Assembly: GCA_963970005.1 (NCBI GenBank)
Contig: CAXAMN010021618.1
Location: 613,902 to 677,901, forward strand
Direction: 5' to 3'
DNA length: 64,000 nt
Origin: Durusdinium trenchii
Lineage: Eukaryota > Sar > Dinophyceae > Suessiales > Symbiodiniaceae
Shown here: positions 56,626 to 64,000 of the stretch, piece by piece
Layout: every line of letters begins with the position of its first letter
How positions within the stretch are numbered: the first letter of the stretch is position 1
The notes under the pieces: generated by a model
Told to the model about the DNA's origin: nothing
Seen by the model: only the letters and a program-made list of their open reading frames with translations
Database searches by the model: none
Program-made: the position numbers and the translations under genes

Positions 56626-58023
56626 CTAGGCTTCTAAGTCATAGGATATTGCTTCTCGAAAGTCTTCTCTCCACTGGTCTTTGGCATTTGGCGGTAAGTA
56701 TCGAAGCCACGTGGGCTTGTCTAATTGTTCACATTTGTCGAAGGTATTGACTCGAGCATACGTTCCTCGCCAAGTCTTGCTTTTCCCCTTTTTTCGAAAC
56801 GTTCGGAGTTGCGTGCAACCTGCAAAAGCACGCCGAGCTATGTAAAGCAGGGATGGCGGAATGCAAACCTCCTGTAGTGAGGCGCACTGGAGGAAGGCTT
56901 CTTGTTCTATGATTCGTAAGTTTCGGGAGAGGCTGAGTTGTTGCAATTGTGAGCAGTATGCAAAGGTCGAGCCCAATATCTCGATGATGTCTGTCCGGGA
57001 CAGGTCAACGGTTTGCAGCTGCTGGCAACGCGCACAGGCGGCCGGTCCCATCCAGTTAAAATCTGGCGGCAGGGAAAGGGAGACAATTCCTGCTTCCAAA
57101 AAACAACATTCAGGTAAGCTCCTGTTCGGGTATGCAGGGTTGTACTCTGCCTTGTCCATGTTGAGGTACCGCAGGGCCGTACACCCTTCAAAAGCTCGAG
57201 GCCGAAGTTGCGCTTGGGGGGCTAGTAGGTTGTCAGAGTGTTGAGTCGTCCCAATTTGGGTTAGCGAGCAACAAGCCTCAAACACCTTAATGCCAAACTG
57301 TTTGCATCCTGGGGCTGTCACTGCCCGTAGTACATAACATCTGCGAAATGCCCCGTGCCTCAGGCTAACAACTGTATCTGGCAGGTGGACTACTTGCAGT
57401 CGTTGACAGCTCCTCCAAGCAGCTTCCCCTACAATCCGAATACCGTCCTCAACTAAGACATGACGGACTTCCGTGTGAAAGGAAAAGGCTTGTGGCGGTA
57501 TTTTGTCATTTCTGCCAAAAGGAACACGTATGGCTTTGGCTTCTCCTTTGAGCTGACCCTTGTGTACTGCTTCAACAAAGCATTGCCGGGCAAGCGCGTA
57601 AAAACCCTGGCCGGCGCGTAATGTGCTCTGAATGGGGTCAGCTAAGACTTCATGGGTGTCTTTTTGTACGAATTGCAGCTCGCACCCGAAGGTGCTGTTG
57701 CTTCCCAAATAGGGGAGCTGCTCTAGCACTGCATTTTCGAAACCATGGAGTCTGACATGCTCAGACGGGTCAACAACAATGTGGTGATCTTCACCCGCCA
57801 GAGTGGTAAGTGTTAGCGGCAATGCCGACGATCTTTCCTTACCAGTTGGCTGGCTAAATCTGTGGGTTGCGTCTGCCATGCTCCCCATGTACAGATTGCT
57901 ACCTTGAGCCCATAGGAAGACCGGGTAGGCGTGTGTGATGTTCTTCACAGCCCTGATATGGAGGTGGCAGTGGACCGTCACTCCCCTAGACCATAGATTG
58001 CAGCTACTTGGACTACGCAACAC
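56626..58023 (-). CDS. BspA-like LRR protein with ubiquitin-like N-terminus (LRR-d), intact
   Basis: A 465-codon open frame, the only complete copy of the family here. A probable start is the internal Met of MGSMADATHRFSQP (about 57888), because the residues before it look non-conserved. The N-terminal part (LTLTTLAGEDHHIVVDP, GCELQFVQKDTHEVLADPI) has the spacing of a ubiquitin-like beta-grasp. About ten LRR_5/BspA repeats follow, such as HVLVEDGIRIVGEAAWRSC, VVHLPDTVVSLRHGAFRRC, TVDLSRTDIIEILGSTFAYC and PPSLLYIARRAFAGCTQL. It ends in the family tail KTWRGTYARVNTFDKC and PTWLRYLPP. No membrane anchor is clear. The role of this expanded family in dinoflagellates is not known to me. Confidence 0.75.
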   Translation of the reverse strand: MLRSPSSCNLWSRGVTVHCHLHIRAVKNITHAYPVFLWAQGSNLYMGSMADATHRFSQPTGKERSSALPLTLTTLAGEDHHIVVDPSEHVRLHGFENAVLEQLPYLGSNSTFGCELQFVQKDTHEVLADPIQSTLRAGQGFYALARQCFVEAVHKGQLKGEAKAIRVPFGRNDKIPPQAFSFHTEVRHVLVEDGIRIVGEAAWRSCQRLQVVHLPDTVVSLRHGAFRRCYVLRAVTAPGCKQFGIKVFEACCSLTQIGTTQHSDNLLAPQAQLRPRAFEGCTALRYLNMDKAEYNPAYPNRSLPECCFLEAGIVSLSLPPDFNWMGPAACARCQQLQTVDLSRTDIIEILGSTFAYCSQLQQLSLSRNLRIIEQEAFLQCASLQEVCIPPSLLYIARRAFAGCTQLRTFRKKGKSKTWRGTYARVNTFDKCEQLDKPTWLRYLPPNAKDQWREDFREAISYDLEA

Positions 58024-58054
58024 ACTATGTTTACATCTGGCCTACCCTGGACCG

Positions 58055-58066
58055 GAGCTAAGGCTC
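58055..58066 (+). repeat. TAAG-loop hairpin, copy 5
   Basis: gagc-TAAG-gctc, perfect 4-bp arms, in 'ggaccggagctaaggctcgt'. It lies just upstream of LRR-d. Confidence 0.6.
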
Positions 58067-58234
58067 GTACCCAAGCACTTAATGGGTGACAGGGTTAATG
58101 CAACTGAAGATAGACACAAAAGTGTCCTAGGCAAACGGTTCGTTGCTCCTATTTTGCTTTCGAACTCCGCTGGGGGGTTACATGTGAGTTCGTGAGGATG
58201 AGAGTTCCGCATTGGCTTGGGCAGGGAGGTCCCT

Positions 58235-58864
58235 TCAGGCTAGGCCAGATACATATCCCGTGTCTGGGATCATGTGTAACCAGGGCGGCCATCTCAGTCT
58301 TGGGCAGATGGCGAAGGCGTTTTCTTCCGCGTAGATTCCTCGCCATTTGTGCCGGCCGGGTAACTTGACTAGTCTCCGGAGCGCCGTGCAGTCCAAAAAG
58401 GCCCTGCTTGCTATGTACCTTAGCGAGGGTGGTATAGCAAGTTCTGTCAGGGCCGCACAGTTCATGAAAGCTTTGACTCTAATGGTGTGAAGAGTGGGCG
58501 GTAGACTGATCTCCTGAAGGCTAGTGCAGTGCACAAAGGTAAATTCTTGGATTTCTTCAATCTTTGTATTGGAGAGGTCAACTTTCTTTAGCAAGTGGCA
58601 GTTGTCACAGGCATGCGCACCTAATACTGAGATGTCCTGCGTGAGAGTAAGTGTGGTTATCCCCGTAGAGCTAAGGCAGCCTTGCCCTAATTCTTTGGCA
58701 GTGGTTTGTGGAGGCAGCCCGCTTGGGGGGGGATCCTCTCGCAGGATAAATTCAGCACGGTTGATACAGTCTCGAAAGAGGTAGTGCCCAAACGTGGTGG
58801 TGCTACAAAACTGGTTGGCAACCACCTCTCTTTCTTTCAGGAACAGAGTGTACCGCCTTGGCAC
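58235..58864 (-). pseudogene. BspA-like LRR gene fragment (LRR-c), C-terminal half
   Basis: A 209-codon frame with the last LRR units (KVDLSNTKIEEIQEFTFVHC, LPPTLHTIRVKAFMNC, PPSLRYIASRAFLDCTAL) and tail KWRGIYAEENAFAICPRL. The N-terminal half is absent: the frame begins at 58864, where the right inverted-repeat arm starts. It sits 170 bp upstream of the TAAG hairpin that precedes LRR-d on the same strand, as in a tandem array. Confidence 0.65.
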
Positions 58865-59503
58865 TCCTGGAACGCTAAGGGGTGCAAAGGAGACCTCCCT
58901 TCGGGGGGGATGGCATCATCCTAGTCAGCAAGCCCCCTTCGTTTGCTTCTGCCTCTACTGCCTGACCATTGATATGCCTCTCGCTTCGTTTGTGCAATCA
59001 GTTGAAAGGGTTGCGCAACGAGAAGGGACTTTTTCCACGGCATGCTAGGCTGGGCAACAACTGATTTCCCTGGGCAAGAATCAGACCTGCTGACAACAAA
59101 CAATGCAGCTCCTGCAAAGCACCCTATTGTCACTTTCGCCACTCGATGCAGTGGCCTTTTGGTCACAGTTTCGTGGGTGGGGCGAAGCCCCTTTGATTGG
59201 CTCCGTTGCACTCCGCCTTGCGCTGACCTTGCCGACCGACTTTCGTAGTGAATTCAGGCCCATAGATAGTTTCCAGCCAATTGTTCTCACCTGTCTCACC
59301 TTCGTACAGTGGAAACACCTTTAGATGAGGGGGGATTTGGCCTCTGGCCTCTTGGTGGTGTTTTTTGGGTTCTTGTTTGGTTGGTTTTTGTTTGGTTTTG
59401 GGGTTGCTTGTGTTCTTTTCCCCCTCATCATGTTGTGTTTCCTTTCCCTTCAATGATGACCTGGGCACTCCGCCCACACGGCGTCCGCACTCGTGGAAAA
59501 AAA
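58862..59503 (-). repeat. inverted repeat, right arm (about 640 bp)
   Basis: Reverse-complement partner of 55652-56290. In plus orientation its last part encodes PFNDDLGTPPTRRPHSWKK and runs into the ORF at 59365-60762. Confidence 0.8.
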
Positions 59504-60762
59504 CAGCTCCGAGTGAAGTGCCGGAGCCTGCCAGCCAAGGTCAGGCAACGGAATCCCCGACCTCCCCTATCATGATTGACAGCACAGAAGAAGAGCAAGT
59601 AGGCTCCGAGATGAACGCAGCAGAGCCTTCTGAAGAAGTGTCACCCACAGAAACAATTGCCTCTGCAAGTGTAGAAGATACGGCCCAGGAAGTGCGGACG
59701 GCTCCGACCCCGAGTCCGGCCACCAACAGTGCGGCTAAGGCCACTGAGCAGAGAGAATTGCCAGAAGGGGCGCAAGCAGGTGGTTGGGCTGGTTGGACTG
59801 TTGGCAAATCGACAGTCCGGGTCCACTCCTTGAGGCGGGGCCGCAGAGACTGTTGGCGGACTCATTGCCCATCTATTGCGTCTCTTCTCCTCCCCTGGGG
59901 GAAGGTTTGTGGAGCCCGCTTTGGCAGGAGTCACAAGGGGGCAGCCACACGGGTGACCACCATCGCCCTCGAGGTTGGCGTTAACTGCTGTCCTTGCGCG
60001 CACAGAGGGATCCCAGCGATCCTCTGCGTTCTCGAGGGGGGCAGTGGACGCAGGCCGCTTCTTTCCTGCTTTATCCTTTGCGACAGTGGTCTCCCTTACG
60101 GCAGGCATTTGTCGAAGGGGTTGCTGGGCAGGTTGCGCAGTTTGGGCAGCCGCCATCGCCTTTGTTTCATTGGAAGAGCTTGCTGTGTGTGCTTGGATGG
60201 CATCAGTACTGGCATCGAGGTCGATTATTTCGTCCTCGCAGTTAAATCCAAAGCGGCCAAACCGACTGCAGATCCGCAGGAACAGGCTCCAGAACAAGGG
60301 CTGATCGATGCACTCCAGTCCTGGCTGCACACACCGCCAATGCCTGCTGCAGGTCCACTCAGCATCGCTGCGGCCAGGCCGCCCACAACTAGTGCCGCAA
60401 ACCCACAAATGCCAGGGGCAACTAGTGAGGACCCAGGCGCACGCACATCAACTAAGGAGGAAGTCACCACTCAGGAAATACACCAGGAGGCAGATGACCA
60501 GTCGGGACCAGTCGATGCTGACATCACCCATCTAGCAGAGCAGAGCAATGCAAACGGTACTTCGGTACCAAATGCTATCAGTCCAACGCATCACTCAAGC
60601 AAGTCCCCACACAGCAGAACCACCCACAACACTGCCTCCGGTGGCGCCTCCAGTCAGCCTGTATGCAAACTTGCCACAAGAGTGGCCCCTAGCGCGCCTC
60701 AGTGTGCAGCTGCACCATATTGGGGTTCTGCTGAGCGTTACCCTCTACCGCCGAGCCGCTGA
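59365..60762 (+). CDS. Pro/Ala-rich ORF beginning in the inverted repeat
   Basis: A 465-codon open frame. It starts with a hydrophobic stretch (VGFCLVLGLLVFFSPSSCCV) inside the right inverted-repeat arm, then disordered Pro/Ala/Glu-rich sequence (DSTEEEQVGSEMNAAEPSEE, ATEQRELPEGAQAGGW). From about 59800 to 60240 the plus frame looks unnatural, while the minus frame is smooth, disordered and Ala/Lys-rich (DEIIDLDASTDAIQAHT, KDKAGKKRPASTAPLENAED), which suggests an inverted segment. Plus-type sequence then resumes (ADPQEQAPEQGLIDALQSWL, AAARPPTTSAANPQMPG). No family was recognised. The true start is unknown. Confidence 0.35.
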   Translation: MGSCLVGFCLVLGLLVFFSPSSCCVSFPFNDDLGTPPTRRPHSWKKTAPSEVPEPASQGQATESPTSPIMIDSTEEEQVGSEMNAAEPSEEVSPTETIASASVEDTAQEVRTAPTPSPATNSAAKATEQRELPEGAQAGGWAGWTVGKSTVRVHSLRRGRRDCWRTHCPSIASLLLPWGKVCGARFGRSHKGAATRVTTIALEVGVNCCPCAHRGIPAILCVLEGGSGRRPLLSCFILCDSGLPYGRHLSKGLLGRLRSLGSRHRLCFIGRACCVCLDGISTGIEVDYFVLAVKSKAAKPTADPQEQAPEQGLIDALQSWLHTPPMPAAGPLSIAAARPPTTSAANPQMPGATSEDPGARTSTKEEVTTQEIHQEADDQSGPVDADITHLAEQSNANGTSVPNAISPTHHSSKSPHSRTTHNTASGGASSQPVCKLATRVAPSAPQCAAAPYWGSAERYPLPPSR

Positions 60763-60994
60763 ACTCAGCTTTCGCGGGGTCGATTTTCGACACCTACCGC
60801 GAGAAGTTATGAGAAGCATCTGCTATGACTTCAATCACACTGGTGGGGAATTGGCCAGACGGCTTGCGTCGCTTTTTGCATTCCTTAAACCAGCCTCGAG
60901 CACTGACACGCATGCAGACCGCCTAGGACTGTCGCTATATGCAGAACCGGCCTACTGGCTCTGGTCTCTTGTCCTTTTGTGCCAAGGCCTGTGA
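60548..60994 (+). CDS. unknown ORF overlapping its neighbours
   Basis: A second plus frame overlaps the end of 59365-60762 and looks more protein-like than it here: VSLYANLPQEWPLARLSVQL, LLSVTLYRRAAELSFRGVDF, REVMRSICYDFNHTGGELAR. A frame change near 60680 from the preceding ORF, and another near 60940 into 60939-62345, would give one long decayed gene. Not recognised. Confidence 0.4.
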   Translation: MQTVLRYQMLSVQRITQASPHTAEPPTTLPPVAPPVSLYANLPQEWPLARLSVQLHHIGVLLSVTLYRRAAELSFRGVDFRHLPREVMRSICYDFNHTGGELARRLASLFAFLKPASSTDTHADRLGLSLYAEPAYWLWSLVLLCQGL

Positions 60995-62345
60995 GTCCAA
61001 AATTGAGGAGGCAAACGGGGCCCCGGCACTGAGAGCAAAGGATGAGGGAGGTGCGCCAGACATCGAAGCCACAGGCCGGACCCTAGCACCAATGCAGACA
61101 GTGGTGATGTCCTTTGGACGGAATCAAAGCCTAGGCAAGCCGGACCTCCCCATCCACCACCTGCATGTCTACTTCGCAGTCCAACTAGTGCACAAACTAG
61201 TGGAACGAATGAAAACAGACTTGCAGTTCACAGATGCCACTCCAGAGGACGATAATAAATACAAGCACAACAGCGAAAGTGAAACTAACAGCCCATACAT
61301 TGTCGTAGGCACATTTGAAGGCTTGTGTCCCTCTAATACTTTTGCGGGCCTTCCAGACACACCAAGTCTCGAAGGGGCACATGAGCATGGACTCTTAGAT
61401 GGCAATTTGGGTCAAATGGCATCTTTTCAGTCCACCTACAAAAGCACCCTTCGAATTGAAGTACCAGTGTGGCCAGAAATACGGCAAGCGGTGCTGCCCC
61501 CTGCCCAGGCTCAGCGCCTGTTGGGCCCCCTGGGGACCATCCCTCCCGCTCCCCCGAAAAGGGTTCATAGCAGGAACGCAGCGCCTGCCTCACAAACGCA
61601 AGCACAAGACCACACGACCGCAGAGCCTGCCGACGCAACGAACGCCGATGAGGAAGCTGAGGAGGAAGAGGATGACAAGTATGTGGCGCCGGAGGGGCAA
61701 GGATGCTTCTCCTTTCGACAAAGCCTCTTGCTCAGAGCCAAAGACACATATGCTGCCAGGTGTGCGGGCAACAAATATGAGATTATCTCCAAATGGCTCC
61801 TCACGGGACTGGCGGTAGTCTTCTCGAGGCCCAACTGGCAGTTTCTTGCCAAAAGAGGTACCTTGACTGCCACCCCTCAGCACCTCCTCCAGCGCTATTA
61901 TCGACGAGGATACCCGGCGAGCCTCGTGGACAAAAAGGCAATGCCTTATGTGCTTCCGTGGCATGATGCCATCTCGGAGGCTGAATGGCAGCGCAGGGTC
62001 GGGTGGTTCTGTCATTCACGGTACTTGCATGATATGGATGCCCTGCATGCTGAGCGTGCATGGTCGAGTTTTGATACTTTTTGCAGAACCATGGACCTCA
62101 CTAACCCCATCAAAGCTTTACAATACGACCAATCAAACAGCGAACAATCAAAACAAGCAGAACAAGCAGAACAAGCTACACAGGACGAGCAAGCTGAGCC
62201 AACGACTGTACCAACCCAACAAACAATGACAGGGCCAAGTGCCCTGGCGGGCCCCCACCCTGCTGACAGTTTCACAACAGCCAGACCTAGCTCGCAGTGT
62301 ACGGACAGATGGGCGACAGTGGCTGCCACTGGCTCAAGCCAGTGA
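60939..62345 (+). CDS. unknown 468-codon ORF
   Basis: An open frame with a folded-looking part (LPIHHLHVYFAVQLVHKLVE, PYIVVGTFEGLCPSNTFAGL, LRIEVPVWPEIRQAVLPP), an acidic linker (DEEAEEEEDDKYVAPEGQG), a second folded part (LLRAKDTYAARCAGNKYEII, QHLLQRYYRRGYPASLVDKK, WHDAISEAEWQRRVGWFCHS) and a Gln/Glu-rich low-complexity tail (SKQAEQAEQATQDEQAEP). It could be a gene carried by a mobile element, since it lies between an inverted repeat and an LRR copy, but no enzymatic motif was seen. It stops 38 bp before the likely start of the LRR gene at 62384. Confidence 0.5.
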   Translation: MQNRPTGSGLLSFCAKACESKIEEANGAPALRAKDEGGAPDIEATGRTLAPMQTVVMSFGRNQSLGKPDLPIHHLHVYFAVQLVHKLVERMKTDLQFTDATPEDDNKYKHNSESETNSPYIVVGTFEGLCPSNTFAGLPDTPSLEGAHEHGLLDGNLGQMASFQSTYKSTLRIEVPVWPEIRQAVLPPAQAQRLLGPLGTIPPAPPKRVHSRNAAPASQTQAQDHTTAEPADATNADEEAEEEEDDKYVAPEGQGCFSFRQSLLLRAKDTYAARCAGNKYEIISKWLLTGLAVVFSRPNWQFLAKRGTLTATPQHLLQRYYRRGYPASLVDKKAMPYVLPWHDAISEAEWQRRVGWFCHSRYLHDMDALHAERAWSSFDTFCRTMDLTNPIKALQYDQSNSEQSKQAEQAEQATQDEQAEPTTVPTQQTMTGPSALAGPHPADSFTTARPSSQCTDRWATVAATGSSQ

Positions 62346-62383
62346 CTCACCACGCAGCACGCCGTGCGGGTGTCTACTGCCTC

Positions 62384-63930
62384 ATGGATAGCAGAGACTC
62401 TGACGCAGATGATACTGCAGGAACCGGCCACTGCCCATTGAGGCTGCACACCTTAGCAGGCAAAGAAATCGAAACTATAGAACCTGTTAGCATTTACCAT
62501 CATTGGGAAATGCTAGAAGACTATTTGGTAGAACTGCTAGCCAGAAACTTTGACCTTGACACCTTTGGTTGGGTAGAACACGGTACCTTGGTGACTATAG
62601 TCGGTGTGCGTTGACCTGTTGGGTCGCCCCACAGGTCACACCCTCATCTTTCTTTGCGGATTGATGTTGGGTGATCGTGCGGGGCTTCCTTGGTGACTTG
62701 GTTGTCTCGATCGGTACACACGTGGTACGGGACCGACGGGTCTCACCTCACCTTGGGTCCAGGTCGGCCACGACCTACGATGATCCGGGCGAACAGGCAA
62801 GGCCGGTGAACCTTTTAGAGACTTGGGGACTTGTCTCGAGGAGGGGTCAACGGGGCAACCCGTTGGCTAACGGTCAACATTCACCGATGGGTAGCTAAGC
62901 TCACGGTGGACAAGACCGTCGGTTCCTCCCTAACCGGGTTAGGGTCCTGTCGCGAGACAGGTACATCCCACTGGGATGTAAGGGATCGCTGACGACTGGG
63001 TCACCGGTCGGTCCACTCTCTCCTTTGAGTGTGGGCTCAATGTACAGTCTGGCCACAGTGAGGGTCATCTGCGGGTGATCCGAGCTGTGCTCTGTGGGGA
63101 CTGGGGTCACGAAAAGGTGACCTAGTTTGACCTCTCCTTTGAGGTTGAACTACTCCTTACTGGTAGGAGTCCGGGAACCCTCAGGAGCACCTTGTGATGG
63201 TCTCTTCCTTGACTTAGGGAACGACCTTCCTGGAATGAAATGAATGGGTTCCGTATTCCACGTCCCCTCGGGGTGAACGGGTTATCTGTTCTCTCTTGGG
63301 GGAAATGAATGGTTTCGGTCTCCACGTCATTCCTATGGTTGGTTTAATCCTCTTGTCTTGGTTGGGTCTGCGTTCACTTGGTATGGAAAGGGGAGCGCTC
63401 CCGGCTGCGCCAGGATGGCCCTCGGGATGCACATTCCCCCAAATTGAGCTTCCTGGAGGCCAAAGCTCTCAAGCGGTGAGTTGATGCTCATAGCAGAAGA
63501 CACCCGGAGCCCCCTCAGTGACCCCATCCATGAGGAGCTGGGAGAACAAGGGGTTTCAATTGGTCATCCATAAAAGCTTCAGGCAAGTGCGCTCTAAAGA
63601 GCAGATTCGCCGAGACGATCATGAAGACCACCCCAAGGCCATCTGGGTCCCTGCCAATGAATCAGGCATTCTCCCTGCTAAAGCTTTCTTTGCCCTTGCC
63701 AGACTTCGGCGCGTGCAAGTCAAAGTGGGCTATCACACCATAGAGCGACAGGTGTGGCGCTACTGCCACACCCTCACCATTGTCAAACTACCTAGCTCTG
63801 TGGTAACCATAGCGAATGCTGTATTCCAAGGGTGCTATGCGCTAACCACAGTGGGCGCTTATCCCTAGGAGCCAGACTCTTTGCAGAATGTTGCGCCCTG
63901 GCGTCGGCTGGGCACCGGCGCTTGACGTGC
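62384..63930 (+). pseudogene. BspA-like LRR gene copy (LRR-e), plus strand, interrupted
   Basis: Exon 62384-62603 encodes MDSRDSDADDTAGTG, LRLHTLAGKEIETIEPVSIY and NFDLDTFGWVEHGTLVTIV, the family's ubiquitin-like N-terminus. After an 890-bp GT-AG insert (62604-63493) reading resumes in phase with EDTRSPLSDPIHEEL, which aligns with 'HPDTQEYLRDPIWDTL' of LRR-b and 'QKDTHEVLADPI' of LRR-d. A frame change at about 63535 leads to NKGFQLVIHKSFRQV, IWVPANESGILPAKAF and VKLPSSVVTIANAVFQGC. Another near 63868 leads to ARLFAECCALASAGHRR. It then meets a repeat at the window edge. It is unlikely to be functional unless the frame changes are assembly errors. Confidence 0.65.
62604..63493 (+). other. hairpin-packed intron-like insert
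   Basis: It begins GTGTGC and ends CTCATAG inside the LRR-e coding sequence, and removing it restores the frame (G|CA). Perfect stem-loops with arms of 6-8 bp occur at 62612-62638 (8), 62761-62776 (6), 62848-62865 (7, loop GCAA), 62928-62944 (7), 62946-62961 (6, loop GCGA), 62962-62980 (8, loop ACT), 63105-63122 (6) and 63152-63170 (6). Weaker 5-bp ones lie at 62818, 63014 and 63130. The stem sequences are all different. A 28-bp word is repeated at 63237 and 63302. No ORF of note lies in it. Confidence 0.7.
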
Positions 63931-64000
63931 AGATTTCGTGGCAGGCGCAGCGCTCGGATGTACGCCCTGGCGTCGGCTGGGCACCGGCGCTTGATGTGCA
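63894..64000 (+). repeat. 38-bp direct repeat, 69-bp period, continuing off the window
   Basis: A 38-bp unit starting cgccctggcgtcggctgg occurs at 63894-63931 and 63963-64000 with one difference, separated by 31 bp. It falls inside the LRR-e reading frame (ALASAGHRRL in both copies). More copies may follow to the right. Confidence 0.8.

Noticed and set aside
1-64000. tRNA and rRNA genes
   Set aside because: I looked for cloverleaf-like and conserved rRNA words and saw none that I could support; a covariance search would be needed to exclude them.

Overview
The window looks like nuclear DNA of a photosynthetic dinoflagellate, most like the Symbiodiniaceae. This is inferred from the sequence without a database search. 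The grounds are: genes cut into many small exons (37-350 bp) with both GT-AG and GC-AG introns whose phases fit; coding exons almost all on one strand over the first 37 kb; a split glutamyl-tRNA reductase gene as needed by a plastid-bearing alga; degenerate Ty1/copia elements with dinoflagellate-type extra domains; tandemly arranged BspA-like leucine-rich-repeat (LRR) genes; and abundant minisatellites. It is not bacterial: long open frames are rare, and most real coding sequence lies in short exons found only by following splice sites.

Layout. 0.9-5.6 kb: the 3' two-thirds of hemA (minus strand), with an unknown exon just downstream. 5.8-8.1 kb: a large unknown two-exon gene (minus). 9.0-31 kb: scattered small exons of several unidentified minus-strand genes (clearest at 9.0-10.5, 17.0-18.2, 24.2-25.1, 29.6-30.0 and 30.2-30.8 kb) among microsatellites, minisatellites and a dispersed CTAGTA-rich repeat. 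31-39.9 kb: mostly repeats and unassigned sequence, with one good exon at 37.1 kb. 39.9-42.2 kb: two LRR gene copies, the second cut by a copia element. 42.2-48.7 kb: copia element 1 (plus strand): 5' LTR, tRNA-Met-type primer site, gag, protease, a methyltransferase-like domain, integrase and reverse transcriptase, with stops, frameshifts and a missing 3' end. 49.3-55.65 kb: element 2 (minus): a 5'-truncated copia RT/RNase H followed by further broken ORFs resembling RNA 2'-phosphotransferase (Tpt1/KptA) and an endonuclease/exonuclease/phosphatase (EEP) fold. 55.65-59.5 kb: two LRR copies between inverted repeats of about 640 bp. 59.4-62.3 kb: two long plus-strand ORFs of unknown function. 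62.4-64 kb: a plus-strand LRR gene interrupted by an 890-bp hairpin-packed intron-like insert.

The most unusual signal is a family of at least 16 tiny stem-loops confined to 49.5-54.7 kb. All share a six-base loop (GAATAT, GCATAT, GAATGT or close) closed by CCG/CGG, while the outer stem bases differ from copy to copy yet stay complementary. They fall in all three reading frames and in apparently non-coding DNA, so selection or spread seems to act on the nucleic-acid structure rather than on protein. Two other hairpin systems occur nearby: five TAAG-loop hairpins (CTTA on the LRR coding strand) bordering the LRR copies, and the hairpin-packed insert at 62.6-63.5 kb.
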